A stretch of DNA of 37,605 nt from DATEXQ01 sp036846005 (GTDB lineage Bacteria; Patescibacteriota; Microgenomatia; UBA8517). Within the stretch, counting starts at the first letter, position 1; each line of letters opens with the position of its first letter. The translations under genes and the position numbers were made by a program. Under the pieces are notes generated by a model. The model was not told the origin of the DNA, searched no databases, and saw only the letters and a program-made list of their open reading frames with translations. Positions 1 to 8,326 of the stretch are shown piece after piece. The stretch lies in assembly GCA_036846005.1 (NCBI GenBank), contig DAIUCV010000006.1:1-37605 (forward strand). Direction: 5' to 3'.

Positions 1-1862
1 TGGGATACTTTTTTAAACGTAATTGCATTTTTAATTTTTAACAATCTTTCCTTAATGGCAATCCTTTTTAATCTGAAAATTATGAATATTGCTATTAAAA
101 GCAATATTATAAACAAAGTTACAAGACTTGTAATAATAACCGAAGATTTATAGCTTGGGACTTCCAGTCTTTTTTCACCGGCTATGATCACTATCTTTTC
201 CGGAGTTTTAGTTCCCAAGAAGGTAAAGGGTATCCTAAAACTAAATTTAGTACTGTTAAAGGGGGTAATAACATCAATTGTATTAAAAAGATTCTTTTCA
301 TCATCGAAAAATACGGTTGGGGTAATATTGTAAAGAGCAACTGGTCCAGGATTATACAAAGTAACCTCGATTTCGGCACCTATCAGAGGAATTTTTCTGA
401 TAATATTTGCTGTAATTTTGATATCTGAGGTCTTTATTTCCGGAAGTTTGGCAAAATTGACAAATACGTCTTTTTGCGGATTTGCTCCCAATTTATAAGA
501 ACCCGGGGGATAGGGTTTATTGGGATCTTGTCCGTGCACGACAAAGGTAAAATGTCTTAAATCAAGTTTGGAGAAGTAATCGATTCCTCCCGTTGTTGAT
601 CCCCAGGTAGGGTCAACCGGAACCCAGATTCCCCTATCAGAATCCCAGTATTCAGGCCAGGAATGCAAAACATCGGCAACTAGTGAAAGAGGCTGTATTT
701 CGGGATTTTCCGTATAGGCATAGCCGTCAATCCCTCTTGCAGGAATACCTGCTGCTCTGGCAATTGCAATAAAAAGGTCGGTAAATTCCATACATATTGC
801 ATTTTTGGGATTTTTGAGAGCATTGACAGCTCCCAGTCTTTGTTCATTGGGTTTAACTCTTTCGTAATCATAAGTTAAGGTCTTGACTACATATTCATAA
901 ATTGCTTTGGGAGTTTTTAATTCTTGGGCCAAATTGACAATAGCGGTATCTGTTGTTTGCCAATATTCGGATGTTGTTAAATTATTATTGAGGACTTCCC
1001 TATCGGGAATTGCGAAATTTCTTTCTTTGGCATAGATTTGTACAAATCCCATTACTTTTATATCCTTTCTTTCTCTCGCCTTTAATTTATATAAAGCCAT
1101 CCAATTACCGTCAGCATCGATCCTGATAGATTCGGGTTTGTCGTTAAAAGAGGTGTAATAAAGTTTTTGGAAAGCCGTATCCGGAGGTATTGCCAATTCG
1201 GTTTCCGCACTTTGGTTTAAGGGATTTTCCAGGTGATAATTTAAATCAAATGAGAATATCTGAAATTCCCCAAAACCGGCGGAAATTCCTGACTTTGATA
1301 CCATTTCTTTATTAAAAACTAAGGTATTTCTTCCTGAAACCGTTTGTCTATTCATAGGTTCGGGTGAAATATAGGCTTCGGTTCCAAGTTTAATGGGAAC
1401 AGATATGATTACCGAGTAGTTTCTATAATTTTCGGGAAATTCCAGTTTTGGAATTGATATCTCCCAGACCTCTCCGGTTCTTACGGCAAAATCATTGACG
1501 TCAAATATTAATGAGAAATTTCTTTTTGCACCTTGGCCTACCAAATCATCGGTAAACTCCACCTGTAAATCTATGCCATTATCAATCCTTGTTTCATTGA
1601 CATTTAATTTGGTACTACCCTGAAATGCCATAATATTAAGGGGTTCGATATTTTGCAGTTTAAGAGTATAGCTTTTGGCATAAATGGTGGCGTAGACATT
1701 TTCCAGAGTCATATTATGCGTTACTCTGGTTGTACCGTCGTCGTTGAGAAAGTACTCCACTTCTGAATCAATTAAAAATTCTCCTTCGGCAAAGATCTTT
1801 CGGGGTAATGCCAAAAATAGAAAAATAAAACAAAAAAGAATAATAATTACTTTTTTAAACAT
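1..1862 (-). CDS. Secreted/membrane transglutaminase-like protein, 3'-truncated
   Basis: The reading frame is open for 620 codons from ATG at 1862 and runs off the window edge, so the C-terminus is missing. The N-terminus (MFKKVIIILFCFIFLFLALP, then KIFAEGEF) is a signal peptide. A beta-rich extracellular part follows, then a transglutaminase-like core with an apparent catalytic triad: Cys357 (AICMEFTDL), His400 (LHSWPEYW) and Asp417 (VPVDPTWG). A hydrophobic segment at about residues 571-593 precedes a basic tail (RLKR), so the enzyme domain should face outside with a single membrane anchor. Bacterial transglutaminase-like proteins of this build are usually proteases or peptide-crosslinking enzymes of the envelope; the substrate is unknown. 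A TATACT box (1873-1878) lies 10 nt before ATG and no Shine-Dalgarno sequence is seen. The upstream part of the promoter is in the gap. Confidence 0.8.
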   Translation of the reverse strand, partial: MFKKVIIILFCFIFLFLALPRKIFAEGEFLIDSEVEYFLNDDGTTRVTHNMTLENVYATIYAKSYTLKLQNIEPLNIMAFQGSTKLNVNETRIDNGIDLQVEFTDDLVGQGAKRNFSLIFDVNDFAVRTGEVWEISIPKLEFPENYRNYSVIISVPIKLGTEAYISPEPMNRQTVSGRNTLVFNKEMVSKSGISAGFGEFQIFSFDLNYHLENPLNQSAETELAIPPDTAFQKLYYTSFNDKPESIRIDADGNWMALYKLKARERKDIKVMGFVQIYAKERNFAIPDREVLNNNLTTSEYWQTTDTAIVNLAQELKTPKAIYEYVVKTLTYDYERVKPNEQRLGAVNALKNPKNAICMEFTDLFIAIARAAGIPARGIDGYAYTENPEIQPLSLVADVLHSWPEYWDSDRGIWVPVDPTWGSTTGGIDYFSKLDLRHFTFVVHGQDPNKPYPPGSYKLGANPQKDVFVNFAKLPEIKTSDIKITANIIRKIPLIGAEIEVTLYNPGPVALYNITPTVFFDDEKNLFNTIDVITPFNSTKFSFRIPFTFLGTKTPEKIVIIAGEKRLEVPSYKSSVIITSLVTLFIILLLIAIFIIFRLKRIAIKERLLKIKNAITFKKVS

Positions 1863-1883
1863 CTCTTTTTTAAGTATAAACTA

Positions 1884-1983
1884 NNNNNNNNNNNNNNNNN
1901 NNNNNNNNNNNNNNNNNNNNNNNNNNNNNNNNNNNNNNNNNNNNNNNNNNNNNNNNNNNNNNNNNNNNNNNNNNNNNNNNNNN
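1884..1983. other. Assembly gap (100 N)
   Basis: Exactly 100 N, the conventional scaffold placeholder for a gap of unknown size. It removes the 3' end of uvrA (about 200 residues by comparison with the family) and the upstream promoter region of the transglutaminase gene. The missing uvrA sequence alone needs about 600 nt, so the true gap must be larger than drawn or the join is wrong. Confidence 0.98.
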
Positions 1984-4196
1984 CCTTTGACGTTAAAAGA
2001 AAACCTGCCTTTCTTGTATCCCAATACCTTAGCTTCTTTGGTTTGGGCATAAACGTCTCTTATTACGTCAAATACTTTGGTATAGGTGGCGGGATTACTT
2101 CTAGGGGTTCTTCCTATCGGAGACTGGTCAATTAAGATTACTTTGTCGATATTTTCCAATCCTTCTATGTTTTTATACATTCCCACACTACCCCTGTAAT
2201 TTGAGCGCTTATTTTCAAGAAGTGCTTTATAAAGAGTTTCTACCATTAAAGTTGATTTACCGCTTCCCGATACTCCGGTTACCACCACCAGCTTGGAAAG
2301 AGGGAATTTAACATCAATATTTTTAAGATTGTTTTCACTACAACCCGTTATTTTTAAATATGCATCCTTTTTTGTTTCCTTGGTATTAAATTTCAGATCA
2401 ATTTTTCTTTCTCCTGAAATAAATTTTCCCGTTAGAGAATTTTTATTATTTATAATTTCGTCAATATTTCCCTTGGCGACAATCTCTCCTCCGAATTTTC
2501 CTGCACCCGGTCCAAAATCAAAGATATAATCGCAGGAATTCATCATTTCTTTGTCGTGTTCTACCACAATCAGACTATTTCCCAAATCTCTTAATTCTTT
2601 CAGAGTATTAATAAGCATTAGATTATCTTTCTGATGTAAGCCTATGGTGGGTTCATCCAAAACGTATAGAACACCGGTTAAACCCGATCCAATTTGCGAA
2701 GCAAGTCTGATTCTTTGCGCTTCACCGCCTGAAAGCGTTGCAGAACCTCTATTAAGAGTTAAATATTCCAAACCAACCGACTTTAGAAACTGAAGTCTTT
2801 GTTTAATTTCTTTTAATATTAAATCTGAAATTTCCTTTTCTCTAGCATTTAGAATATTTCCCTGAATAATATTTTCAATCCAATTAATTGTTGAATCAAT
2901 CGAATTGTTGGTTACATCATAAATTGATAGTTTATCAATGGTGATATTTAAGGCCTCTTCTTTTAATCTGGTACCGTTACATTGCGGACATACTTTTTCC
3001 TTCATGTATTTTTCAATCTCAACCCTTACCCAGTCGCTTTCGCTTTCTTTGTATCTTCTCTCCAGCTCGCTGATAACTCCAAAATAGGCTTCGAAAATCC
3101 TAGTTTTTACGCCAAATCTGTTTGTTCCTTCAACTCTATACTCTTTAATTTTAGTACCTACCAGAATAACGTCTTTATCCTTTTTACTTAAGTTTTTGAT
3201 AGGGATTCTGGGATCTATCTTATTCTCTTTACAAACTGTCAGAATTAACCTGGAATACCAGGTATCGTGATCAAACATGTTAGAAAATGGTAATATTCCT
3301 CCCTCGGTTATCGAAAGTTCCTCAGAAAAGATCAGATTTTTATCAACTTTAAGTATTTTGCCGATACCCAGACATGTCGGACAGGCTCCATGGGGAGAAT
3401 TAAATGAAAAAGTTCGGGGTTCTATTTCCGGAATTTGAATATTATCTGTAGGACAAGCGAATTTTTCCGAAAACAGATGGTCTTTAAAACTTTTAGGAAC
3501 TGTTGGCATCTCAAAAGTCTTATCCAGAATCTGCGAAAACATTACCAACCCTTCTGATAGTTTTAATGATTGCTCCAAAGAATCCGATATTCTTCCTCTT
3601 AGGTTTTCCTTATAGATCTGATTTTTGAAATCTTTTAAATTTACGGCTAATTTATCTACAATTACTTCAATCGTATGTTTATTGGTTTTAATCAGAACAA
3701 AATCCTCAGATAAATTCTTGATATAACCGTCAACTCTAACTTGCTTAAACCCTTTTGCCTTTAAATTGTCAAAAAGAGAGGAAAATTCTCCTTTTTTGTC
3801 AAAAACCAGGGGAGAAAGAATAAGATATCTTAACTGTTTTGCAGATTTGGATTTTTCTGTTATCAAATAAATGATTGCGGAAGTTATCTGATCTACAGTT
3901 TGTCTTGAGATTTCTTTTTTACAGATAGGGCAATGCGGATGACCGACTCTGGCAAAAAGAAGTCTTAAATAATCATATATTTCGGTAATAGTCCCGACTG
4001 TAGAACGCGGATTTTTGGAAGTTCCTTTTTGATCAATTGAAATAGCGGGTGATAAACCTTCAATAAAATCAACGTCGGGTTTTTCCATTATCCCCAAAAA
4101 TTGCCTGGCATAGGTAGATAGGCTTTCTACATACCTTCTCTGTCCTTCGGCGTAGATGGTATCAAATGCCAATGAACTCTTGCCACTACCCGATAC
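1984..4196 (-). CDS. uvrA: UvrABC excinuclease subunit A, partial at both ends by gaps
   Basis: UvrA is the damage-recognition ATPase of nucleotide excision repair and loads UvrB on DNA. About 737 codons are visible. The fragment opens inside the first Walker A (VSGSGKSSLAFDT), then AEGQRRYVESLS, the UvrB-binding/insertion region, CxxC pairs (CPICKKEI, CPTCLGIG, CPQCNGTR), the ABC signature LSGGEAQRIRLASQ, YVLDEPTIGLH, and the second Walker A (GVSGSGKST). It stops at FSFNVK, just before the C-terminal zinc-finger motif GGRCEAC. Roughly 31 N-terminal and 200 C-terminal residues are missing compared with a typical 940-residue UvrA. The frame is clean between the gaps, so this is an assembly break, not a pseudogene. 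Its upstream neighbour beyond the gap is divergent. Confidence 0.95.
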
Positions 4197-4296
4197 NNNN
4201 NNNNNNNNNNNNNNNNNNNNNNNNNNNNNNNNNNNNNNNNNNNNNNNNNNNNNNNNNNNNNNNNNNNNNNNNNNNNNNNNNNNNNNNNNNNNNNNN
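4197..4296. other. Assembly gap (100 N)
   Basis: Exactly 100 N. It hides the uvrA start codon, about 31 N-terminal codons and the uvrA promoter. The missing coding part needs about 93 nt, so this gap could be close to its drawn size, unlike the other one. Confidence 0.98.
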
Positions 4297-4298
4297 TA

Positions 4299-4327
4299 TT
4301 GACTAAACAGGCTAATTCGGGTAAATT
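4299..4327 (+). promoter_or_regulatory. Promoter of the 4334 gene (leaderless type)
   Basis: TTGACT (4299-4304), a 17-nt spacer and TAAATT (4322-4327). The ATG at 4334 begins 6 nt after the -10 box, so its A falls where transcription should start. There is no Shine-Dalgarno sequence. Confidence 0.55.
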
Positions 4328-4333
4328 TCGCGT

Positions 4334-4888
4334 ATGACGCCAGATGTTAAATTTTACCAGACAGAAGCTGATGGAAATTTATGGGAAAAAGCCAAAAAAA
4401 TAACCATCTTGGATGAATTAGCTTATGCCTGTACTATAGAAGTGCCGAGCAAAAAAAAGTTACATGCATATATTTGTCCCGATAAATTTTCCCTAGGTAT
4501 GGGGAAATTAGTCATACCATTATATATACCTGAAAAAATAGGCAGAAAAAAATATAAACACCCCTTAACCGATGAAGCTAAAAATAACTTTCTAAATATT
4601 GGCCAAACAAATAGGTTTGTTAATGTTATTGCTTTTTTTGCTCCAGAAAATATCAAAGGTCCAAGATATAACGAATATACACAATTTGAGAGAAAGGTTG
4701 GTCAGTTTTTTCTTACGGGAACAGGAAATATACAAGGTGAATGGTACTTGATTATAAACAGGGTTCAAAAAAATCCGATACCTAAGTGGCGGTTGAATAC
4801 CGAAGAAGATAAAATTTTAAAAAGTATTGAAGGTCTTACCAAAGTATTTAAAACGGATTTTAAAGGTTTGCAAATATATCCTAGGTAG
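4334..4888 (+). CDS. Hypothetical protein, 184 aa
   Basis: I do not recognise a family. The product is soluble-looking, with no signal peptide or membrane segment, mixed charge, one notable CTIEVPSKKKLHAYICP stretch and a W-rich tail (EWYLIINRVQ, PKWRLNTEED). An in-frame TAA at 4322-4324 fixes ATG 4334 as the only sensible start. A promoter sits so close upstream that the mRNA should be leaderless. The gene converges on uvrB and its last 8 nt overlap the uvrB 3' end. It would be divergent from uvrA. That position among repair genes hints at, but does not prove, a DNA-related or stress role. Confidence 0.75.
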   Translation: MTPDVKFYQTEADGNLWEKAKKITILDELAYACTIEVPSKKKLHAYICPDKFSLGMGKLVIPLYIPEKIGRKKYKHPLTDEAKNNFLNIGQTNRFVNVIAFFAPENIKGPRYNEYTQFERKVGQFFLTGTGNIQGEWYLIINRVQKNPIPKWRLNTEEDKILKSIEGLTKVFKTDFKGLQIYPR

Positions 4889-6929
4889 TTGTAATTTCTT
4901 TAATCTTATCCCTAATCTCTGCCGCCAATTCGAAATTCAAGTCTCTGGCCTGTTCCTGCATTTCTCTTCTTAGACTAATTATTAGTTTCTTTTTATCCAT
5001 GGGGGTAAGTGAATAAATATCAATATCGGGAAGAATTCTGTAATACGATTCTAATTTGGATGTTCTTTCAAATAATGGTTCTTCTTGAAATTCTACCAGT
5101 TTCTCCCTGATGGGTTTATGAATTGAAACCGGTTTGATATGATACTTTTTATTCATTTTTATTTGATACTTTCTTCTTCTTTCCACTTCATCGATGGCAT
5201 TTTTGATGGAATTGGTGATTTTGTCCGCATAAAGAATTACTTCTCCTTCTACATGTCTGGCTGCTCTACCCATGGTTTGAATTAAGGAAACTTCACTTCG
5301 TAAAAATCCTTCTTTATCAGCATCAAGAATTGCCACCAAGGTTACCTCGGGCAGATCCAGACCTTCCCTTAATAAATTCACCCCCACAATGCAGTCATAA
5401 GTTCCTTTTCTTAAGTTATCTAAGATATCGGTTCTTTCCAGGGTTTTAATGTCAGAATGGAGATAATTTACTTTTAATCCCTGTTCTTTAAGGTAGGTGG
5501 ATAAATCTTCTGCTGTTTGCTTGGTCAAGGTAGTAACCAAAGATCTTTGCTTTCTTTTTGCTCTCTTCTTGATTTCTGCTATCACATCAACCACCTGTTT
5601 TTTAATGGGTCTTATGGTTACTTTGGGGTCGGGAATTCCAGTTGGTCTTAAAAGTTGTTCGGTTATACCGTTAAATTTAGTTTTGTTTTTTCCTGCTGAC
5701 TGCCTTGCCATATCCATTTCCCATTCGGCGGGTGTTGCACTGGTTGCTATAAAATTGGGAATTCTACGCATAAACTCCTCAAATTTTAAAGGACGATTAT
5801 CTATCGCTGCAGGGAGTCTAAAACCGTAATCGATTAAGGTTTCCTTTCTTGACCTATCGCCGTTGTACATTCCCCTTATTTGCGGGAAAGTAATATGACT
5901 CTCATCAACAACTACCATCCAATCATTTCCGAAAGGTTCACTAAAATAATCAAGCAGCGTAAAGGGAGGTTCACCGGGATTTCTGCCGTCAAAATAGCGG
6001 GAATAATTCTCTATTCCCTTAACATATCCTACCTCCTGGATCATCTCCAAATCGTATTTTACCCGCTTTTCCAATCTCTCAGCTTCCAATGGTTTGCCTG
6101 AATCCTTTAAAATCTTTACTCTTTTTTGTAAATCGCTTTTAATTTCATAAAATACCTCCCTATTTTTTTCTACATCAGTTATAAAATGCTTGGCAGGATA
6201 TAGAACAAAATTTTCATTAAGTTTGCCTGCCACCTCTTCACCAGTAATGGTATTGATATTTGTAACTTTGGAGATATGTGTTTGGTCGTGTTCTATTCTG
6301 ATGCCGATATCTTGATATGAAGGATAAATATCTATTGTTCCTCCTCTGACCCTGAAAGTTCCTCTCCTAAAACCAAAATCTGACCTTTCGTATTGCAGTT
6401 CAACCAAGCGATTTAAGATTTGCTCTCGGGTTAATTTAATTCCCTTGGCAAATTCAAAGATGAATTTTCCGTATTCTTTAGGAGATCCTATGTTATAGAT
6501 GCAGGATACCGAGGCAACAACTATACAGTCTTTTCTGGTCAAAAGGTTGGTGGTAGTTGCCAGTCTTAATTTATCTATCATTTCATTAATTCCGGCATCC
6601 TTTTCGATATAAGTATCGGTTGCCGGGATATAGCTTTCCGGTTGATAGTAATCGTAATAGGATACGAAGTAGGAAACTGCATTTTTGGGAAAGTAATCTC
6701 TGAATTCCTGATAAAGTTGGGCTGCCAGGGTTTTATTGTGGGATATAACCAAAGTCGGTTTTTGTAGTTTCTCGATGATATTGGCAACAGTAAAGGTTTT
6801 ACCCGATCCCGTTACCCCCAGAAGAACCTGATGGTCTATTGAATTTTCAATTCCTCCGGCTAATTTATTGATTGCCTCGTTTTGCTCTTTGATAGGTTTG
6901 TAATCGGATTTAAGTTCAAATTTTTGCAT
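4881..6929 (-). CDS. uvrB: UvrABC excinuclease subunit B
   Basis: The 682-residue product is full length. It is the helicase-like core of nucleotide excision repair: it receives damaged DNA from UvrA, verifies the lesion and recruits UvrC. Visible are Walker A GVTGSGKT (38-45), the damage-probing beta-hairpin region (YYDYYQPESYIPATDTYIEK, 91-110), the DESH Walker B (342-345), MYNGDRSRKE, the helicase C-terminal half with QTMGRAARH, and a C-terminal UVR motif (about 645-680) for UvrC contact. The start ATG 6929 matches the family N-terminus. It is divergent from lexA with about 96 nt between, the classic arrangement for SOS control. Possible promoter elements (TTAACT, 16 nt, TAAACT ending 8 nt before ATG) are weak. 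Confidence 0.97.
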   Translation of the reverse strand: MQKFELKSDYKPIKEQNEAINKLAGGIENSIDHQVLLGVTGSGKTFTVANIIEKLQKPTLVISHNKTLAAQLYQEFRDYFPKNAVSYFVSYYDYYQPESYIPATDTYIEKDAGINEMIDKLRLATTTNLLTRKDCIVVASVSCIYNIGSPKEYGKFIFEFAKGIKLTREQILNRLVELQYERSDFGFRRGTFRVRGGTIDIYPSYQDIGIRIEHDQTHISKVTNINTITGEEVAGKLNENFVLYPAKHFITDVEKNREVFYEIKSDLQKRVKILKDSGKPLEAERLEKRVKYDLEMIQEVGYVKGIENYSRYFDGRNPGEPPFTLLDYFSEPFGNDWMVVVDESHITFPQIRGMYNGDRSRKETLIDYGFRLPAAIDNRPLKFEEFMRRIPNFIATSATPAEWEMDMARQSAGKNKTKFNGITEQLLRPTGIPDPKVTIRPIKKQVVDVIAEIKKRAKRKQRSLVTTLTKQTAEDLSTYLKEQGLKVNYLHSDIKTLERTDILDNLRKGTYDCIVGVNLLREGLDLPEVTLVAILDADKEGFLRSEVSLIQTMGRAARHVEGEVILYADKITNSIKNAIDEVERRRKYQIKMNKKYHIKPVSIHKPIREKLVEFQEEPLFERTSKLESYYRILPDIDIYSLTPMDKKKLIISLRREMQEQARDLNFELAAEIRDKIKEITTT

Positions 6930-6967
6930 ATATCTTAGTTTACCAAACTTTTTACGAAAGTTAAGCG

Positions 6968-6990
6968 CAATATATTAATTTTGCATATTG
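6968..6990. promoter_or_regulatory. Candidate LexA-type operator dyad between uvrB and lexA
   Basis: The perfect inverted repeat CAATAT (6968-6973), 11 nt, ATATTG (6985-6990) overlaps the lexA -35 box and lies upstream of the divergent uvrB. It matches neither the E. coli (CTGT-N8-ACAG) nor the Bacillus (GAAC-N4-GTTC) LexA box. In such AT-rich sequence a 6-bp dyad can occur by chance. Confidence 0.25.
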
Positions 6991-7016
6991 ACAGCTTCGG
7001 GTTTTATTTGTAATGT
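6988..7016 (+). promoter_or_regulatory. lexA promoter
   Basis: Consensus TTGACA (6988-6993), 17 nt, TAATGT (7011-7016). Predicted initiation near 7023 leaves a leader of about 3 nt before ATG 7026, with no Shine-Dalgarno sequence. Confidence 0.55.
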
Positions 7017-7025
7017 TAATAAAGT

Positions 7026-7649
7026 ATGGCACCAGTTATTTATAAAAAACAAGGTCAGATATTGGATTTTATCAAACAGCACATCCAATCCTACGGAAGT
7101 GCTCCAACCTTACGACAAATAGCCAGTGCCATAGGAGTATCCTCCCTGGCAACAGTTCATGAACATCTGGCAGCTTTGGAAGAAAAGGGTCTAATTAAGC
7201 GAAAAATCGGTAAAACCAGATCAATTTCTCTGGTAAATGAAGATATTAGCCTTTCTCCAGGTGGAGCTGAAGTTCCCATCCTGGGTTTTATCGCTGCAGG
7301 TGCTCCTATTGAACCCTATACAGACCCCAATGCAACCATGAGTATTCCCCAGGCTTTTATGAACAGCCAAAAAAGGGTATTCGTACTCCAGGTAAGAGGC
7401 GAATCCATGATTGAAGAACAGATCAGAGACGGTGATTTCGTCGTTGTAGAGCAGTCTGATAGCGCCAGGGACGGTGAAATCGTGGTTGCCCTCCTTGATA
7501 ACGGCATGGCTACCTTAAAGCGGTTCTTTAAAGAATCGACAAGAATCAGACTTGAGCCTGCAAATGCCAAGATGTCACCCATATTTGTTAAAAACGTCAG
7601 AATTCAGGGTAAAGTAGTGGGTTTAATCAGACGCTACGGCAGAAGCTGA
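7026..7649 (+). CDS. lexA: LexA SOS repressor
   Basis: At 207 residues the length matches LexA. Residues 1-68 form the winged helix-turn-helix DNA-binding domain (PTLRQIASAIGVSS, TVHEHLAALEEKGLI). The self-cleavage bond is Ala91-Gly92 (FIAAGAPIE). The S24-type Ser/Lys dyad is Ser127 (RGESMIEEQIRDGD) and Lys165 (ATLKRF). RecA-stimulated autocleavage would therefore be expected to relieve repression of SOS genes. The divergent uvrB is the obvious candidate target, and autoregulation is usual in the family. The start ATG 7026 fits the family and sits just after a good promoter. TGA is the stop, evidence for the standard bacterial code. Confidence 0.96.
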   Translation: MAPVIYKKQGQILDFIKQHIQSYGSAPTLRQIASAIGVSSLATVHEHLAALEEKGLIKRKIGKTRSISLVNEDISLSPGGAEVPILGFIAAGAPIEPYTDPNATMSIPQAFMNSQKRVFVLQVRGESMIEEQIRDGDFVVVEQSDSARDGEIVVALLDNGMATLKRFFKESTRIRLEPANAKMSPIFVKNVRIQGKVVGLIRRYGRS

Positions 7650-7683
7650 TTTTTTGCCTCTTTCTTTTCTTACTTTTAATTCC

Positions 7684-7689
7684 TACAAT
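7684..7689 (+). promoter_or_regulatory. -10 box of the DedA gene
   Basis: TACAAT ends 7 nt before ATG 7697, and the seven bases between are all pyrimidines. The first purine available for initiation is therefore the A of ATG. No convincing -35 box is seen. Confidence 0.35.
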
Positions 7690-7696
7690 TTTCTTT

Positions 7697-8326
7697 ATGC
7701 ACTTCAATTTGGAGGAAATAATTACAACGATAGGAGTTTTCGGTTTATTTGGAGTAATTTTTGCCGAATCGGGTCTTTTTTTCGGATTTTTCTTTCCGGG
7801 TGATTCATTGCTGGTTACAGCCGGTCTTTTAGCTTCTCAAGGGTATTTTAAAATAGAAGTGTTAATTCCTCTTCTAATTATTGCCGCTATCGCCGGAGAT
7901 TCTACGGGGTATTGGTTTGGTAAAAAAGTCGGACAGGCCATATTTAACAGAAAAGATACCTTTCTATTTAAAAAGGCTCATCTTATTAAAGCTCATAATT
8001 TTTATGAGAAACACGGGGGAAAAACTATAATCATTGCTAGATTTGTTCCGATAATAAGGACATTTGCACCGATTGTTGCAGGAGCCGTAAATATGACTTA
8101 TAAGAACTTCATCTCATATAACGTCTTTGGAGGAATATTTTGGGTTACAGCTATGCTTTTATTCGGATATTTCCTGGGTAATTTTTTTCCGAATATCGAC
8201 AAATATCTTTTACCTGTAATTGCAGTTATAATTATTATCTCCATTCTTCCGGGAATAATCGAGGTTATTAAAGGCAATAAAGAGAAAATATTAGCTAAAT
8301 TAAAGTCTTTTAGTAAGAAAGATTAA
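7697..8326 (+). CDS. DedA family membrane protein
   Basis: This 209-residue polytopic inner-membrane protein belongs to the DedA/SNARE-associated (VTT) family. Members are implicated in undecaprenyl-phosphate or phospholipid flipping and in membrane homeostasis. Visible are the acidic re-entrant motif FAESGLFFGFFFPGDSLL (about 21-38), GYWFGKKVGQ, the conserved Arg motif IARFVPIIRTFAPIVAG, and hydrophobic segments to the C-terminus, which ends in a lysine-rich tail. It follows lexA in the same direction but has its own -10 box. It converges on gpmI with a 4-nt 3' overlap. The exact substrate cannot be told from sequence. Confidence 0.9.
   Translation: MHFNLEEIITTIGVFGLFGVIFAESGLFFGFFFPGDSLLVTAGLLASQGYFKIEVLIPLLIIAAIAGDSTGYWFGKKVGQAIFNRKDTFLFKKAHLIKAHNFYEKHGGKTIIIARFVPIIRTFAPIVAGAVNMTYKNFISYNVFGGIFWVTAMLLFGYFLGNFFPNIDKYLLPVIAVIIIISILPGIIEVIKGNKEKILAKLKSFSKKD

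Noticed and set aside
1744..2052. ORFs reading through the N run (plus strand 1744-2052 and minus strand 1847-2050)
   Set aside because: They are artefacts of translating N and lie opposite or across real genes.
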